From Halorussus halophilus (GTDB lineage: Archaea > Halobacteriota > Halobacteria > Halobacteriales > Haladaptataceae), in contig NZ_CP044523.1 in NCBI RefSeq assembly GCF_008831545.1, positions 3,286,001-3,350,000 on the forward strand: a DNA stretch of 64,000 nucleotides. Direction: 5' to 3'. Under the pieces are notes generated by a model. That model ran no database searches, was not told where the DNA came from, and saw only the letters and a list, made by a program, of their open reading frames with translations. The position numbers and the translations under genes were made by a program. Positions 8,737 to 17,790 of this stretch are shown piece by piece. Numbering within the stretch: position 1 is the first letter of the stretch; each line of letters opens with the position of its first letter.

Positions 8737-9732
8737 ATGGATACGCTGCTGCTGAATCAGGACGCCGTAGACGAAAACACGCAGATGGAGGAACTTATCC
8801 GGGCAATCGAAGACGCGTTCGCCGCCTACGCCCGCGGCGACGCCCAGATGCCCGCGAAGTCCTACATCGACCTGCCACAGTACAACGGCGATTTCCGCTC
8901 GATGCCTGCCTATCTGAAGGCTGACGACTGGGACGCCGCTGGCATCAAGTGGGTCAACGTCCACCCGGACAACCCCGAGAACTTCGACCTGCCGACAGTC
9001 ATGGGTACGATGATTTACTCGGACCCCGAGACGGCGTTCCCGCTGGCTATCATGGACGGCACCGAACTGACGATGAAGCGAACTGGCGCGGCCGCCGCCG
9101 TCGCCACCGACCACCTCGCCGTCGAGGACGCGACGACGATGGGCGTCATCGGCGCTGGCGTGCAGTCGTACACGCAACTGGAAGCGATTTCGAAGGTTCG
9201 ACCCATCGAGGAAGTCGTCGTCAGCGACCTCAGCGAAGAGCGCGTCGCCGCCTTCATCGACTACTTCGACGCCGACTTCGAGGTCCGCGCTGGCTCCATC
9301 GAGGAGGCCGCCCAGTGCGACGTGCTTTCGACGGTCACGCCCGTCGAGGACCCCATCGTCTCCCGCGAAGCAGTCGGCGAACACACCCACGTCAACGCGA
9401 TGGGTGCCGACGCCGAGGGCAAGCACGAACTCGCCGACGAGATTCTGCTCGACGCGAAACTCGTCATCGACGACCACGCCCAGACGACCCACTCGGGCGA
9501 AATCAACGTCCCGTACCACGAGGGCGTCCTCGGGGACGACGACATCGACGCCGAAATCGGCGACATCGTGGTCGGCGACAGCGAGGGTCGCACCGACGCA
9601 GACACGATTACCGTCTTCGACAGCACCGGACTGGCGATTCAGGACGTTGCGGCCGCGCACGTCGTCTACGAGCACGCAGACGAGAACGACAACGGCTACC
9701 CGTTCGACCTCATCGGCAGCGACGTCGAGTAA
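8737..9732 (+). CDS. Ornithine cyclodeaminase / alanine dehydrogenase family protein
   Basis: A 331-aa member of the ornithine cyclodeaminase/mu-crystallin family. The substrate-binding lysines lie in MPAKSY (K41) and KWVNVHP (K71), the catalytic region in RTGAAAAVATDHLA (115-128), and the NAD-binding Rossmann motif is GVIGAGVQSYTQ (136-147). Members include ornithine cyclodeaminase, archaeal alanine dehydrogenase and imine reductases; the sequence does not discriminate. Archaeal alanine dehydrogenases belong to this family, so alanine or a related amino acid is plausible. A TATA-like element (AAATTATAG, 8704-8712) lies about 29 bases ahead of the ATG. No operon partner. Confidence 0.85.
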   Translation: MDTLLLNQDAVDENTQMEELIRAIEDAFAAYARGDAQMPAKSYIDLPQYNGDFRSMPAYLKADDWDAAGIKWVNVHPDNPENFDLPTVMGTMIYSDPETAFPLAIMDGTELTMKRTGAAAAVATDHLAVEDATTMGVIGAGVQSYTQLEAISKVRPIEEVVVSDLSEERVAAFIDYFDADFEVRAGSIEEAAQCDVLSTVTPVEDPIVSREAVGEHTHVNAMGADAEGKHELADEILLDAKLVIDDHAQTTHSGEINVPYHEGVLGDDDIDAEIGDIVVGDSEGRTDADTITVFDSTGLAIQDVAAAHVVYEHADENDNGYPFDLIGSDVE

Positions 9733-9747
9733 GTTTTCGCGATTTTC

Positions 9748-9987
9748 TCAGTCCGCGGTCGTATCCCGACGGAAGACTTCGATTGCTTTCGAGATGACCC
9801 ACACCAGCAGTAGAAACGGCAAGAGTGGAATCAGCAGTATCACCAACCCGAGGAAGTAGGCGAGACCGATGGTCGTCATCTCGGCGTCCGGTCGTCCCCG
9901 ATAGGGCGGTGTCACTGTCCGCATCACTTTCTTCGCTGGTGCTGGCACGACTCCTTCCTCGTCCTGTTCGCTCTCCCCCGAACTCAT
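9748..9987 (-). CDS. DUF7535-like small membrane protein
   Basis: A 79-aa haloarchaeal protein with an acidic N-terminus, the conserved segment VMRTVTPPYRGRPDAEMTTIG and one long hydrophobic helix (GLAYFLGLVILLIPLLPFLL, about 43-62) followed by a short cytoplasmic tail. It resembles a conserved haloarchaeal family of unknown function that I recall as DUF7535; the family name is from memory. The ATG at 9987 (MSSGESEQDEEG) is preferred over an upstream ATG that adds 15 basic residues. It converges with the preceding gene, 15 bases apart. Confidence 0.75.
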   Translation of the reverse strand: MSSGESEQDEEGVVPAPAKKVMRTVTPPYRGRPDAEMTTIGLAYFLGLVILLIPLLPFLLLVWVISKAIEVFRRDTTAD

Positions 9988-10164
9988 GCCACGACGTATC
10001 GACGAGCGGCGGGATAAACATTTGTGAGACAACAGTTTCGTTCACCGACGTGACGACTCGGTTCTACCGGGTTTCGAGTGGAACAACGGAAACGGTGGTG
10101 TCTGACGAGAGTCTGACGTTCGCCAGAAGATTCGCGCCACCGCCTCACCCTCAGAGGTCCCTCA

Positions 10165-11034
10165 TCACCCGTCGTCAGACGGGACTCGGATCAAGAAGTC
10201 CCCATGGCGCATGGTCCGTCGGGAGAGACAACGCCACTGATGGTAGAGCGTCCACGCTTGCCGGTAGGAGTCTTCGGCTTTCAATCCGAGTAGCATCGCG
10301 AGGTAGAACAGCGGGACACCGATCAACGAGAGGAGCACCTGTCGCTCCGAAGAGGGAAGCACCCAATCGGTGTGGTCGACCCAGTCGTACTGGAGGTCCC
10401 GCGCTTCGAGGAGCGATTCAAACCCGCTCCAGGTGCTCAGGTGGTCGATTCGCCACCCTTCCAGCATCCGACGGACGTCGCATCGCGTGTCTCGTGGGTC
10501 GAGGTCGGCGGTGAGCCAACCGTCCGAAACCAAGACTCGGTCTCTCGCCACGCGGAGCAGTTCGTCCAGAGCGAGCGCGTACTCTACGCAGTGGCAGACG
10601 GTCTCGATACCGACGACCGCGTCGAACGCGTCGTCACCGAACGGAAGCCGATGGTAGTCGGCCACGGCGAACGCCCCCGTCTCGACGTGGTCGTCCGCAT
10701 CTCGGAGTACTCGCTCACTGAGGTCGATACCGGTCACGTCGAGTCCTCGGTCGGCGAGTTCGCGACAGAACCCGCCCATCCCGCAACCGACGACGAGGAC
10801 ACGCTCGACGCTCGGACCCAGTCGGTCGGCGTAGTACCGGTTCGAGTTCTCGATGGCCACCGACAACGGTTCGAGCCGCGAGGCGTGGAACCCGTAGTGC
10901 ATCGAGTTCGAGTGCCAGAACGTCCGGTACTCCCACCGCGTCGCGTCGTAGAACCGAGCGACGTCCGGTTGTGACCGCTCGGTACGTTCCTCGGCCTGGA
11001 CGCTCGCCATTGACGACTGTCTTCCCCCCACCAT
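10165..11034 (-). CDS. Class I SAM-dependent methyltransferase
   Basis: A 289-aa methyltransferase. The N-terminal segment DVARFYDATRWEYRTFWHSN is followed by the SAM motif VLVVGCGMGGFCRELADRGL and GIDLS (post-I acidic residue); VVGIETVCHCVEYALALDELLRV is the motif II-III region. The C-terminal hydrophobic stretch LIGVPLFYLAMLLGL suggests contact with a lipid substrate or the membrane, as in sterol/tocopherol-like methyltransferases, but that is inference. The first ATG is chosen because a TATA-like ATAAATT (11058-11064, minus strand) lies about 27 bases upstream, which fits a leaderless message; an ATG 24 bases inside (MASVQAEE) is the alternative. Confidence 0.82.
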   Translation of the reverse strand: MVGGRQSSMASVQAEERTERSQPDVARFYDATRWEYRTFWHSNSMHYGFHASRLEPLSVAIENSNRYYADRLGPSVERVLVVGCGMGGFCRELADRGLDVTGIDLSERVLRDADDHVETGAFAVADYHRLPFGDDAFDAVVGIETVCHCVEYALALDELLRVARDRVLVSDGWLTADLDPRDTRCDVRRMLEGWRIDHLSTWSGFESLLEARDLQYDWVDHTDWVLPSSERQVLLSLIGVPLFYLAMLLGLKAEDSYRQAWTLYHQWRCLSRRTMRHGDFLIRVPSDDG

Positions 11035-11057
11035 CGATGCTGCAGACGAGACGATCC

Positions 11058-11064
11058 AATTTAT
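11058..11064 (-). promoter_or_regulatory. TATA-like box of the 10.2 kb methyltransferase
   Basis: Minus-strand ATAAATT centred about 27 bases before the ATG at 11034. It decides in favour of the outer start codon. Confidence 0.45.
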
Positions 11065-11087
11065 GTGTATCCGTGATTTCTGCGCGG

Positions 11088-13964
11088 CTACTCTAGATGA
11101 ACCGCAGGCCGCAACGGCACCGCGTTCCCAGCTTTGTCGCCGGGGTCGTAGGCGTCCTCGCCCTCCACGTAAATCTCGAAGTCGGCGTCGAACTCGCGCT
11201 CGAAGAATCTCCGGGCGTCCTCGTAGACCGCCGACTCGTCGATTTCGGCCAGCACCTCGACCTCCTCGTCCGGTAGTTCGCGAACGACCGCCACGAGTTC
11301 TTGGACGAGGTCGTTCACTTCGTTGCCCTTCTCGCGCAGACTGTCGTACTGCATCACTTTGCCCATGACTGCGCCCACGTCGGGACCGGATTCAAGCACT
11401 TCTTCGAGGACTTTTCGCTTCCAGTTGGCCGCGACGTACACGCGTACCGTCTCCGGATCGGCGTCGGTGACGCCGACGATGTCCCGAACGTCCGCAGTCA
11501 TGTCAGCAACCAGCGACTCCTCGACTTCGGTCAGGACGCTCTCGAACTCGGGGTCTGGTTCGGGCCAGTTCGCGTCGTCTGCTGGCGCTCCTTCCAGTCG
11601 CTCGTACAGTTCGTTCGCCAAGAAGGGAACGAACGGTTCCAGCAGGCGCAGGCGTGTGCGCAAAACCTCGCGAAGCGTCCACTTCGCGCCCGGTCTGCCG
11701 AGGTCGGTGCGCTTGCGGTACCACTTCAGATGCTCTTCGAAGTCGTAGAAGACCGCTTGGCTGGCGCTCCGGGTTTCGAAGCGTTCCATCGAGTCCGTCG
11801 CGGTACGAACGGTCGATTGGAGCTTCGACAGTAGCCAGCGGTCGATGTGCTTGAGTTCGCGCTCGTCGCTCGGTTGCGAGTCGCTCCGCGCCTCGCCGCC
11901 CTCGATTATCTCGTTGGCCCGGTCCCAGAACCGCGCCAGTTGGTCGTGGGTCGATTGGACCTGTTCTGCCCGCCAGTCGTAGTCCTGCCACGGTTCGGCG
12001 GCGTTCAGCAGGAAGAACCGTACGGTATCCGCGCCGTACGTCTCGATAGCCGTACTCGGCAGGACGACGTGGCCTTTCGAGGACGACATCTTCTCGCCCT
12101 CCAGCAGTCCCATCCCCATGACGGTGATGCCACGGGGCCACTTCGGTTCCTCGAACAGTTCCGCGTGGTGGAAGAGGTAGAACGTGAGGTGGTTGCTGAT
12201 GAGGTCGTTACCCGAGCAACGGTAGTCCACCGGGTACCAGTAGTCCCACTCTTCGCGCAGGTCGAGAGCGGTTGGATTTGGCTTTTCCACGGCTTCAGGG
12301 CCGAAAAAGAGCGTGTCGAAGAACTCCCGGCCCATCTCCTCGACAGGCACGTCGTCCAGTCGGTGCGCGATGGTGTAGTAGGCCATGTAGATGGTCGAGT
12401 CCGACAGCGGTTCGATGACGAACTCGTCGTCCCACGGCAGTCGAGTGCCCAACCCGTAGTTCCGAATCGCTGGCCACTCGTTCAGCCAGTCGATGGTGTG
12501 GTCGTACTGCTCGCGGGTGTTCTCGGGGATGGCGTCCAGTTGCGCGACCGCTCGGTGAGTCTTCGCTTTCCACTCTGAGTCGTTGTACCGCAGAAACCAC
12601 GTCTCCTGCTTGGCGACCTCTACGTCGCCGCCACAGCGACAGACGACTTCTTCGCTGAACTCGTACATGGACCCGAACGCGCCGCGGGACTGGTAGTTCT
12701 CTTTCAACTCGTCTCGGACCTCCTCGACAACTTTCCCCGCGTACTCGCCGTACTCGTCGTGGAGACGGCCACTATGGAACTCGGCTTGATAGAGGTCGGC
12801 CGTCACGTCGTGCAGGTCAGGGTCGTCGCTGTCCTCGATGCCCGCGGTTTCGACGGCGTCCTTCGCCGGAATTTCTCCGTAGCCCTCGATAGTCAGAATC
12901 GGCTTGGGTTCGATAGCGCGGACCGCCTCGGGGTCGATGCCGTACTCGGTGAGGTCTTCTGCCGCGCCGTCGGCCTGTATCTCCCGGAGCGCCACGTAGT
13001 CGTCGGGGCTGTGTGCGGGCACCGACATCACGACGCCAGTCGCGTTGTCCGGGTCCACGAACGACGCCGGGAGCAACAGGATGTCCTCGCCCGTGACGGG
13101 GTTCTCGACGTGGCCGCCGACCAACTCCGAACCAGCGAACTCGTCTTCGACTTCGACAGCGTGGGCTTGTAGTTCGAGTTTTTCCGCGGCTTTGGCACTC
13201 ACGACCCACTCCTCGTCGTCCACGGTCGCCTGCACGTATTCTGCGTCCGGGTCCACGAAAGCGTTCGTCACTCCCCGAACAGTCTCCGGCCGCAGCGTCG
13301 CCATCGGGTAGACGACACCCTCCTCGTCTTGGAATTTGACGAGGGTGTACTCCTGAAACTCTGCCTCCTCGCCTTCCAACAAGTCGTGGGTCGTGACGGG
13401 GTTCTTCTCGACTGTGCAGTACTTCACGGGGTGCAGTCCCTTCTCCAGCAGTCCCCTGTCTCTCAGCGTCTCGTACTGCCACGTGATGAACTTCGAATAG
13501 CGGTCGTCGTTCGTGGTGAACTCGCGCCGCCAGTCGATAGACAGACCGAGCGCCTGCATGTTCTGCTTGTAGTGGTTCTCGATGAAGTAGCGGGCGAACC
13601 CCATCGGTGTCTCCAACTCCTGCAAGGTTTCCTCGGGCACCTCGTAGGTGTCTTTCAGCACCGACAGTTGGTCCGCCTCGCCCTTCTTCAGGCGCTCGAC
13701 GGCACCGATTATCGGAGTCCCCGTGACGTGCCACGCGATGGGAAACAGTACGTTGTTGCCCTGCAAGCGCCGATATCGAGCGTACACGTCCGGGACGGTG
13801 TACGTGCGGGCGTGGCCGATGTGCATCCCGCCGCTGGGGTAGGGGTAGGGAACGGTGACGAAGGTGGCCTCGTCGTCGCTGTCGGAGGGATTTGCTTCGT
13901 ATCGACCCTCCTCCGCCCAGCGATTCTGCCACCTTCGCTCGATGTTCCGTGGGTCGTAGCTCAT
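11088..13964 (-). CDS. leuS: Leucyl-tRNA synthetase
   Basis: A 958-aa class Ia aminoacyl-tRNA synthetase charging tRNA-Leu. The HIGH motif is exact (GMHIGHARTYTVPDVYARY, HIGH at 48-51) and the KMSKS equivalent is KMSSSKGH (about residue 626). Between them is the large CP1 editing domain. WAEEGRYEANPSDSDDEATF at the N-terminus is typical of the archaeal/eukaryotic type, and the length (about 960 aa) matches archaeal LeuRS rather than the shorter bacterial enzyme. The C-terminal anticodon-binding and tail domains are complete. It is divergent from the 14087 gene, with 122 bases between the starts. Confidence 0.97.
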   Translation of the reverse strand: MSYDPRNIERRWQNRWAEEGRYEANPSDSDDEATFVTVPYPYPSGGMHIGHARTYTVPDVYARYRRLQGNNVLFPIAWHVTGTPIIGAVERLKKGEADQLSVLKDTYEVPEETLQELETPMGFARYFIENHYKQNMQALGLSIDWRREFTTNDDRYSKFITWQYETLRDRGLLEKGLHPVKYCTVEKNPVTTHDLLEGEEAEFQEYTLVKFQDEEGVVYPMATLRPETVRGVTNAFVDPDAEYVQATVDDEEWVVSAKAAEKLELQAHAVEVEDEFAGSELVGGHVENPVTGEDILLLPASFVDPDNATGVVMSVPAHSPDDYVALREIQADGAAEDLTEYGIDPEAVRAIEPKPILTIEGYGEIPAKDAVETAGIEDSDDPDLHDVTADLYQAEFHSGRLHDEYGEYAGKVVEEVRDELKENYQSRGAFGSMYEFSEEVVCRCGGDVEVAKQETWFLRYNDSEWKAKTHRAVAQLDAIPENTREQYDHTIDWLNEWPAIRNYGLGTRLPWDDEFVIEPLSDSTIYMAYYTIAHRLDDVPVEEMGREFFDTLFFGPEAVEKPNPTALDLREEWDYWYPVDYRCSGNDLISNHLTFYLFHHAELFEEPKWPRGITVMGMGLLEGEKMSSSKGHVVLPSTAIETYGADTVRFFLLNAAEPWQDYDWRAEQVQSTHDQLARFWDRANEIIEGGEARSDSQPSDERELKHIDRWLLSKLQSTVRTATDSMERFETRSASQAVFYDFEEHLKWYRKRTDLGRPGAKWTLREVLRTRLRLLEPFVPFLANELYERLEGAPADDANWPEPDPEFESVLTEVEESLVADMTADVRDIVGVTDADPETVRVYVAANWKRKVLEEVLESGPDVGAVMGKVMQYDSLREKGNEVNDLVQELVAVVRELPDEEVEVLAEIDESAVYEDARRFFEREFDADFEIYVEGEDAYDPGDKAGNAVPLRPAVHLE

Positions 13965-14086
13965 GTACAGAGAATGGTTACCCAGCTAAAAGAACGCTCA
14001 CACCTGACTGGTCCACCTGTTCGATAGCGGCAAAAGTTGCCCAGCAGTCGAAACGTTGAGGTGTCATCCGTGAGTTCGCCCAGCTC

Positions 14087-14554
14087 GTGGGCGAGTTCGC
14101 CGACGACGTGCGCGACAAACTCCGCGACGACCTCCGAGAGCGACGGCCGAGTCTCGACTGGGAGACCGAACATCGGGTTCGTCGCACGCCAGTAGACGTT
14201 GTCGGAGAAAATGACGAGCGATTCGTCGCCGTCGAATTGGAGTGGCGTCGCGCCGACCCGGCGAACAATACTGCGAAACTGTTCTACTACGTCTCGGAGG
14301 GCGAGTTAGAAGGCTACGACGAAATCCTCGTCTGTCAGGTGTTCACCGGCTACTACGACCTCGCGTCCGGGGGTGTATCTTCGAAGCGCGAAGTCGCGGA
14401 GTTCGTCGGCAAGACTGCGGCGGACGCCTTCGACCACGTCGAATTCCATCCCGTCACGTTCCCGCTCGAACCGCCCAAGCGAGGTGGCGAACGACCAGAA
14501 AACTGGCAGTCGCTGGTCGGCGAAACTGCCGACGAAATCGAGTCGCTCCTCTAA
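14087..14554 (+). CDS. Uncharacterised protein with possible PD-(D/E)XK nuclease fold
   Basis: A 155-aa acidic soluble protein not assigned to a named family here. It begins GTG (GEFADDVRDKLRDD); no ATG gives a longer product in this frame. The pattern RTPVDVV (D37) followed after 12 residues by VAVELEWRRADPANN (E50, E52) resembles the D...ExE/Q active-site strand of BglII/BstYI-like restriction endonuclease folds, and KLFYYVSEGELEGYDEILVCQVF continues as alternating helix and strand. This is motif reading only. No methyltransferase or specificity partner lies next to it, so a restriction-modification system is not indicated. It converges tightly (2 bases) with the peroxiredoxin gene. Confidence 0.6.
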   Translation: MGEFADDVRDKLRDDLRERRPSLDWETEHRVRRTPVDVVGENDERFVAVELEWRRADPANNTAKLFYYVSEGELEGYDEILVCQVFTGYYDLASGGVSSKREVAEFVGKTAADAFDHVEFHPVTFPLEPPKRGGERPENWQSLVGETADEIESLL

Positions 14555-14556
14555 AT

Positions 14557-15009
14557 TCAATCCAGCACGACCAGACCGTCGTCCAACATGTCACCGAGTA
14601 CGTCGCGGGCGTGGCCGTCGGGTTCGACGCCGGAGTAGACGGCTTTCACTTTGCCGCCGTCGAGGACGAACGTGACTCGCTCTGCGGCCCCACGAGACGT
14701 ATCGACGCCGAACGCCTCCGCGATTTCGCTATCGGGGTCCGCAAGCAGGTCGAACCCGAGGTCGTACTTCTCGGCGAACTCCTCGTGGCTCGCTACGTCG
14801 TCTGTCGAGACGCCGTAGACGGCGACGCCTGCGTCTTCGTAGGTCTCTAGCTCCGTGTTGAACTGCTTGGCCTCCACAGTGCAACCCGGCGTGTCGTCGC
14901 GCGGGTAGAAGTACAGCACCGTCGGCGCTTGGAAGTCGAGCGAGACGGTTTCGCCGCGCTGGTTGGTCGCTTCCACGGTCGGCGCGCCGTCGCCTGCGTC
15001 GAGTGTCAT
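14557..15009 (-). CDS. bcp: Peroxiredoxin, Bcp/PrxQ type
   Basis: A 150-aa thiol peroxidase reducing H2O2 and organic hydroperoxides. The peroxidatic cysteine is C43 in YPRDDTPGCTVEAKQF. The resolving cysteine found five residues later in many Bcp proteins is replaced (sequence EAKQF), and I see no other cysteine in the protein, so it should work as a 1-Cys enzyme recycled by an external thiol. Other family blocks, VSTDDVASHEEFAEKYDLGF and RVTFVLDGGKVKAVY, are intact. Start ATG before TLDAGDGAP is the family norm. Confidence 0.93.
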   Translation of the reverse strand: MTLDAGDGAPTVEATNQRGETVSLDFQAPTVLYFYPRDDTPGCTVEAKQFNTELETYEDAGVAVYGVSTDDVASHEEFAEKYDLGFDLLADPDSEIAEAFGVDTSRGAAERVTFVLDGGKVKAVYSGVEPDGHARDVLGDMLDDGLVVLD

Positions 15010-15081
15010 ACCCGACGATTCGTCTAGCGCGGTAAGCCATTTGTGCTTGCGGCGACTCGGCGAGGTATCTTCCCTAGTCGG

Positions 15082-15528
15082 CTACCCGATGTCGATGTGC
15101 GTCGAGTCCTCCTCTTCAGCCTCCATCTTCGGGAGCGTCACCGTCAGGACGCCGTTCGTGTACGTCGCGGAGACGCCCGTCTCGTCTACGCTCTCGGGAA
15201 GCGTCACGGAGCGACTGGCCGACTGGTGGCGGCGTTCCTGCCGGAGATACCGACCGTCGTCTTCCTCGGCTTCCTCCGTCTCTTCTGCGTGTTCCGCGCT
15301 AATCGTGAGTACGTCCTCGCGCAGCGATACGTCGATGTCGTCCTGCTCGAAACCGGGCAGGTCCGCGGTGACGACGTACTCGTCGCCGTGGTCGGCCACG
15401 TCCATCGACATCTCGGCGCGCCCGCCGAACTTGGTCCAGTCGCCGCTGGACATCGAGTCCTCGAATTGGCGACTCATTCGGTCTATCATCTCTTCGAGTT
15501 CGTCGAACGGATTTCTACGTCGTGCCAT
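15082..15528 (-). CDS. hsp20: Hsp20/alpha-crystallin small heat shock protein
   Basis: A 148-aa ATP-independent holdase chaperone. The N-terminal arm is MARRRNPFDELEEMIDRMSRQ; the alpha-crystallin domain runs from about residue 45 to 135, includes DEYVVTADLPGFEQDDIDVSL and ends with the signature YTNGVLTVTLPK (A-x-x-x-n-GVL type). An IxI-like element (HIDIG) closes the C-terminus, as used for oligomer assembly. It lies between the peroxiredoxin and prephenate dehydratase genes on the same strand, with separate intergenic gaps of about 70 bases. Stress functions (peroxiredoxin, Hsp20) are neighbours. Confidence 0.94.
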   Translation of the reverse strand: MARRRNPFDELEEMIDRMSRQFEDSMSSGDWTKFGGRAEMSMDVADHGDEYVVTADLPGFEQDDIDVSLREDVLTISAEHAEETEEAEEDDGRYLRQERRHQSASRSVTLPESVDETGVSATYTNGVLTVTLPKMEAEEEDSTHIDIG

Positions 15529-15597
15529 AGTACCCCCATCGGGCGGTCTTTGCCCATCGGACGTTCGACGCGTTTCGTCTTAAAAATTCAGCTCCGT

Positions 15598-16404
15598 TCA
15601 GTACAGGACGTGTTCGGTGTCGTAGGAACCGAGGCGGCGGACCCAACCGTTCTCGGCGATGGATTCGATGTCGGCGATTGCCTCCTGTGCGCGGTCCTCG
15701 TACAGGCCCGCCGCGAAATCGACGTGGAAGACGTAGTCGCCGAGGCGTTCGCCGCTCGGGCGGGACTCGACGCGGGTGAGGTTGATGTCCCGGTCGGCGA
15801 ACGGTTCGAGCAGTTCGAGCAGGAGACCGGGGTAGTTGGCGTTCGGATAGACGACTATCGAGGACTTCCCGCCCGCTTGGGAGGACTGGTCGGTGGGCGC
15901 GACGACGAAAAAGCGCGTGGCGTTCGACGTGCGGTCTTGGATGCCCTCGGCGATGACTTGCAGGTCCTCGCCCGCGTTGTCGGGGTGACCGATACCTGCC
16001 ACGTCGCGATTCTCGCGGGCGTGTTCGACGCCGCGAGCGGTGCTGGCGACCGCTTCGAGGTCCGCATCGGGATACTCGGCTTCGAGGTACGACCGGCACT
16101 GCGCCAGAGCCTGTGAGTGACTGGCGACGACAGAGAACTCCTCGGACTGGGCGAGCAAGGCGTGACGAATCGGCGTGACGATTTCCTTGACCGCGGACAC
16201 CTCGTGGTCGGCGATGGCGTCCAGCGTCTCGGTGACGCTCCCCTCGATGCTGTTCTCGATGGGGACCACGCCGCGGTCGAACTCCGATTCGGCGACTGCT
16301 TCGACGATGCTCGTGACCGACTCGCGGAACGCCACCTCGTCGGCGACTGCGCTGGCCGCGCGATGGGAGTAGGTCCCCTCGGGACCGAGCGTGACTGCCT
16401 TCAT
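15598..16404 (-). CDS. pheA: Prephenate dehydratase
   Basis: A 268-aa monofunctional prephenate dehydratase making phenylpyruvate for phenylalanine synthesis. The catalytic domain (about 1-180) opens with VTLGPEGTYSHRAA and contains VPIENSIEGSVTETLDAI and the catalytic TRF motif in SNATRFFVVAP. The C-terminal ACT domain (about 190-268) has LTRVESRPSGERLGDYVFHVDF, the ESRP motif that binds phenylalanine for feedback inhibition. No chorismate mutase domain is fused, as usual in archaea. The ATG sits directly before KAVTLGPEGTY. Confidence 0.95.
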   Translation of the reverse strand: MKAVTLGPEGTYSHRAASAVADEVAFRESVTSIVEAVAESEFDRGVVPIENSIEGSVTETLDAIADHEVSAVKEIVTPIRHALLAQSEEFSVVASHSQALAQCRSYLEAEYPDADLEAVASTARGVEHARENRDVAGIGHPDNAGEDLQVIAEGIQDRTSNATRFFVVAPTDQSSQAGGKSSIVVYPNANYPGLLLELLEPFADRDINLTRVESRPSGERLGDYVFHVDFAAGLYEDRAQEAIADIESIAENGWVRRLGSYDTEHVLY

Positions 16405-16684
16405 GGGCGTGTGTTTTGCGGAACAGGGTAAAAGGGCGTCGGGTGTGACAGAACCCGGTGTTCGTCGCCCCGTATGTCCTCGGGTTCGACGGTCCCCGCG
16501 TCGAGCGAGAATCCGCCTCGACGACTACGAGATTATCGCGCTCACGGACCACTTTCCTTCGGGGAGTAACCGAACCGACGGTGACGATTCGAAGCACGTG
16601 GCGAGGTTGCGACGGTTTCAAGAAAAATGCTCGAAAGCCCCGCGCGGTCCACAGACGTGCGCCTTGCTGTGCGTTTCTCGTCGC

Positions 16685-17056
16685 TCAGGAATCGTTCGCT
16701 TCGAGACGAGTAGCGTAATCTACCAGGTCTTCAACGCGCGTTCTACCACGGTAGCGAACAGTTCCACTCTGTGCGTCGTATTCCACGACCCCTGCACTGG
16801 TCAGTTTCGGTAGCGCGGAGTGATGCAAGTGCGTCGCCACCCGCTTTCTGCGCTCGGCTTTCGTCTGCTTCTCGTCTGACACGATGTGGTCGACGAGCGT
16901 CTCGAGCGATGCGGTCGAGTCGGACGACGTGCGGAAGTAGTCGATGACGCCACGCCGCTGTGCACTCGATACGACCGAGAATAGTCGATCGACGTCGGCA
17001 GCATCGTGCGCTTGCCGATCACGCGTCGGTGACATTGGAGCGGATATGTGTTCCAC
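16685..17056 (-). CDS. DUF7344-type winged-helix regulator
   Basis: A 123-aa protein with an ArsR-like winged helix: DVDRLFSVVSSAQRRGVIDYF, then LETLVDHIVSDE, then RVATHLHHSALPKLTSAGVVEYD as recognition helix and wing, then YRGRTRVEDLVDYATRLE. This matches the haloarchaeal family of short HTH proteins now called DUF7344 (name from memory). Two starts are possible, GTG at 17056 and ATG at 17035 (MSPTRDRQAHDAADV). A TATA box TATTTAATAG (17092-17101) and an inverted repeat TTGTT-5-AACAA (17077-17091) lie just upstream. It follows another regulator on the same strand. Confidence 0.75.
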   Translation of the reverse strand: MEHISAPMSPTRDRQAHDAADVDRLFSVVSSAQRRGVIDYFRTSSDSTASLETLVDHIVSDEKQTKAERRKRVATHLHHSALPKLTSAGVVEYDAQSGTVRYRGRTRVEDLVDYATRLEANDS

Positions 17057-17076
17057 GTAGAGGAGTAATAGACTGT

Positions 17077-17101
17077 TTGTTGAACGAACAACTCTATTAA
17101 A
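17077..17101 (-). promoter_or_regulatory. Promoter and inverted repeat of the DUF7344 regulator
   Basis: Minus-strand TATA element TATTTAATAG (17092-17101) followed directly downstream by TTGTT GAACG AACAA (17077-17091), a 5+5+5 inverted repeat positioned over the expected transcription start. The location would suit autorepression by a dimeric winged-helix protein. Confidence 0.4.
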
Positions 17102-17104
17102 TAC

Positions 17105-17764
17105 TTAGCCCAAGTCAGAAGCCGAAGTCACCAGGACCGCCCGCAGGACCTGTTCCGTCCCTCGCCGAATCCGATTGGACATTGCCTGTTGCGACACCTC
17201 GAACTGCTCGGCGAGCGCTTCGAGATTCGTCTCCTTCGGCGTGGAGAGATACCCTTGTTGTAGTGCTGCGACGAGGGCTTCGCGCTGCTCTTGCGAGAGG
17301 TCGAACGTTCGTCCGTACTCGGTCTTTTCGGTGAGCGTGTACGTTCTGTCTATGTGAATCGAGATCTCGTTTTCCGTGCACGTGTTGTAAAACTCCGAGA
17401 GCATCTCGTGATTCGGAAACCGTAACCGGAACTCCCAGCCATTGTTCCCGTATCCTTCGAGAATGGTCGCGCCAGCGTCGGCGAGATACTGAATCAAGTC
17501 GTCGTCTTCTCCGACCCACTCGATGCGATACAGCGTGTGGTCGCGGACGCGATCGACTGCGACGATCTCCTGAATCGACGGGTTGTTTACAGCGTGGTTT
17601 TCGAAGACTTCGAAATCACCACCGCTGACCCACACGAATGGAACGACGGAATCAGCCAGCGGAACGATTCGTTCGAATTCGATATCCATCCCTGGAGGTT
17701 CAGCGAGCGCCCTCCCAAGAGTAAATTCGTCGCTCTCGATAGAGAACTCTACGATGACGCTCAT
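17105..17764 (-). CDS. Bacterio-opsin activator (Bat)-like HTH transcriptional regulator
   Basis: A 219-aa regulator with an N-terminal beta-rich sensor domain (about 1-155) of the type fused to HTH_10 in haloarchaea, and a C-terminal HTH_10 domain (about 160-215): FDLSQEQREALVAALQQGYL, PKETNLEALAEQFEVSQQ, AMSNRIRRGTEQVL. The conserved QEQREALVAAL..GYF/L motif is diagnostic of the bacterio-opsin-activator HTH family. The ligand is unknown. A TATA element on the minus strand (CTTTATG, 17791-17797) about 30 bases upstream supports leaderless translation from this ATG, and an imperfect palindrome lies next to it. Confidence 0.88.
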   Translation of the reverse strand: MSVIVEFSIESDEFTLGRALAEPPGMDIEFERIVPLADSVVPFVWVSGGDFEVFENHAVNNPSIQEIVAVDRVRDHTLYRIEWVGEDDDLIQYLADAGATILEGYGNNGWEFRLRFPNHEMLSEFYNTCTENEISIHIDRTYTLTEKTEYGRTFDLSQEQREALVAALQQGYLSTPKETNLEALAEQFEVSQQAMSNRIRRGTEQVLRAVLVTSASDLG

Positions 17765-17790
17765 TAATTAACTGCGATTTCGAAAGTTGC

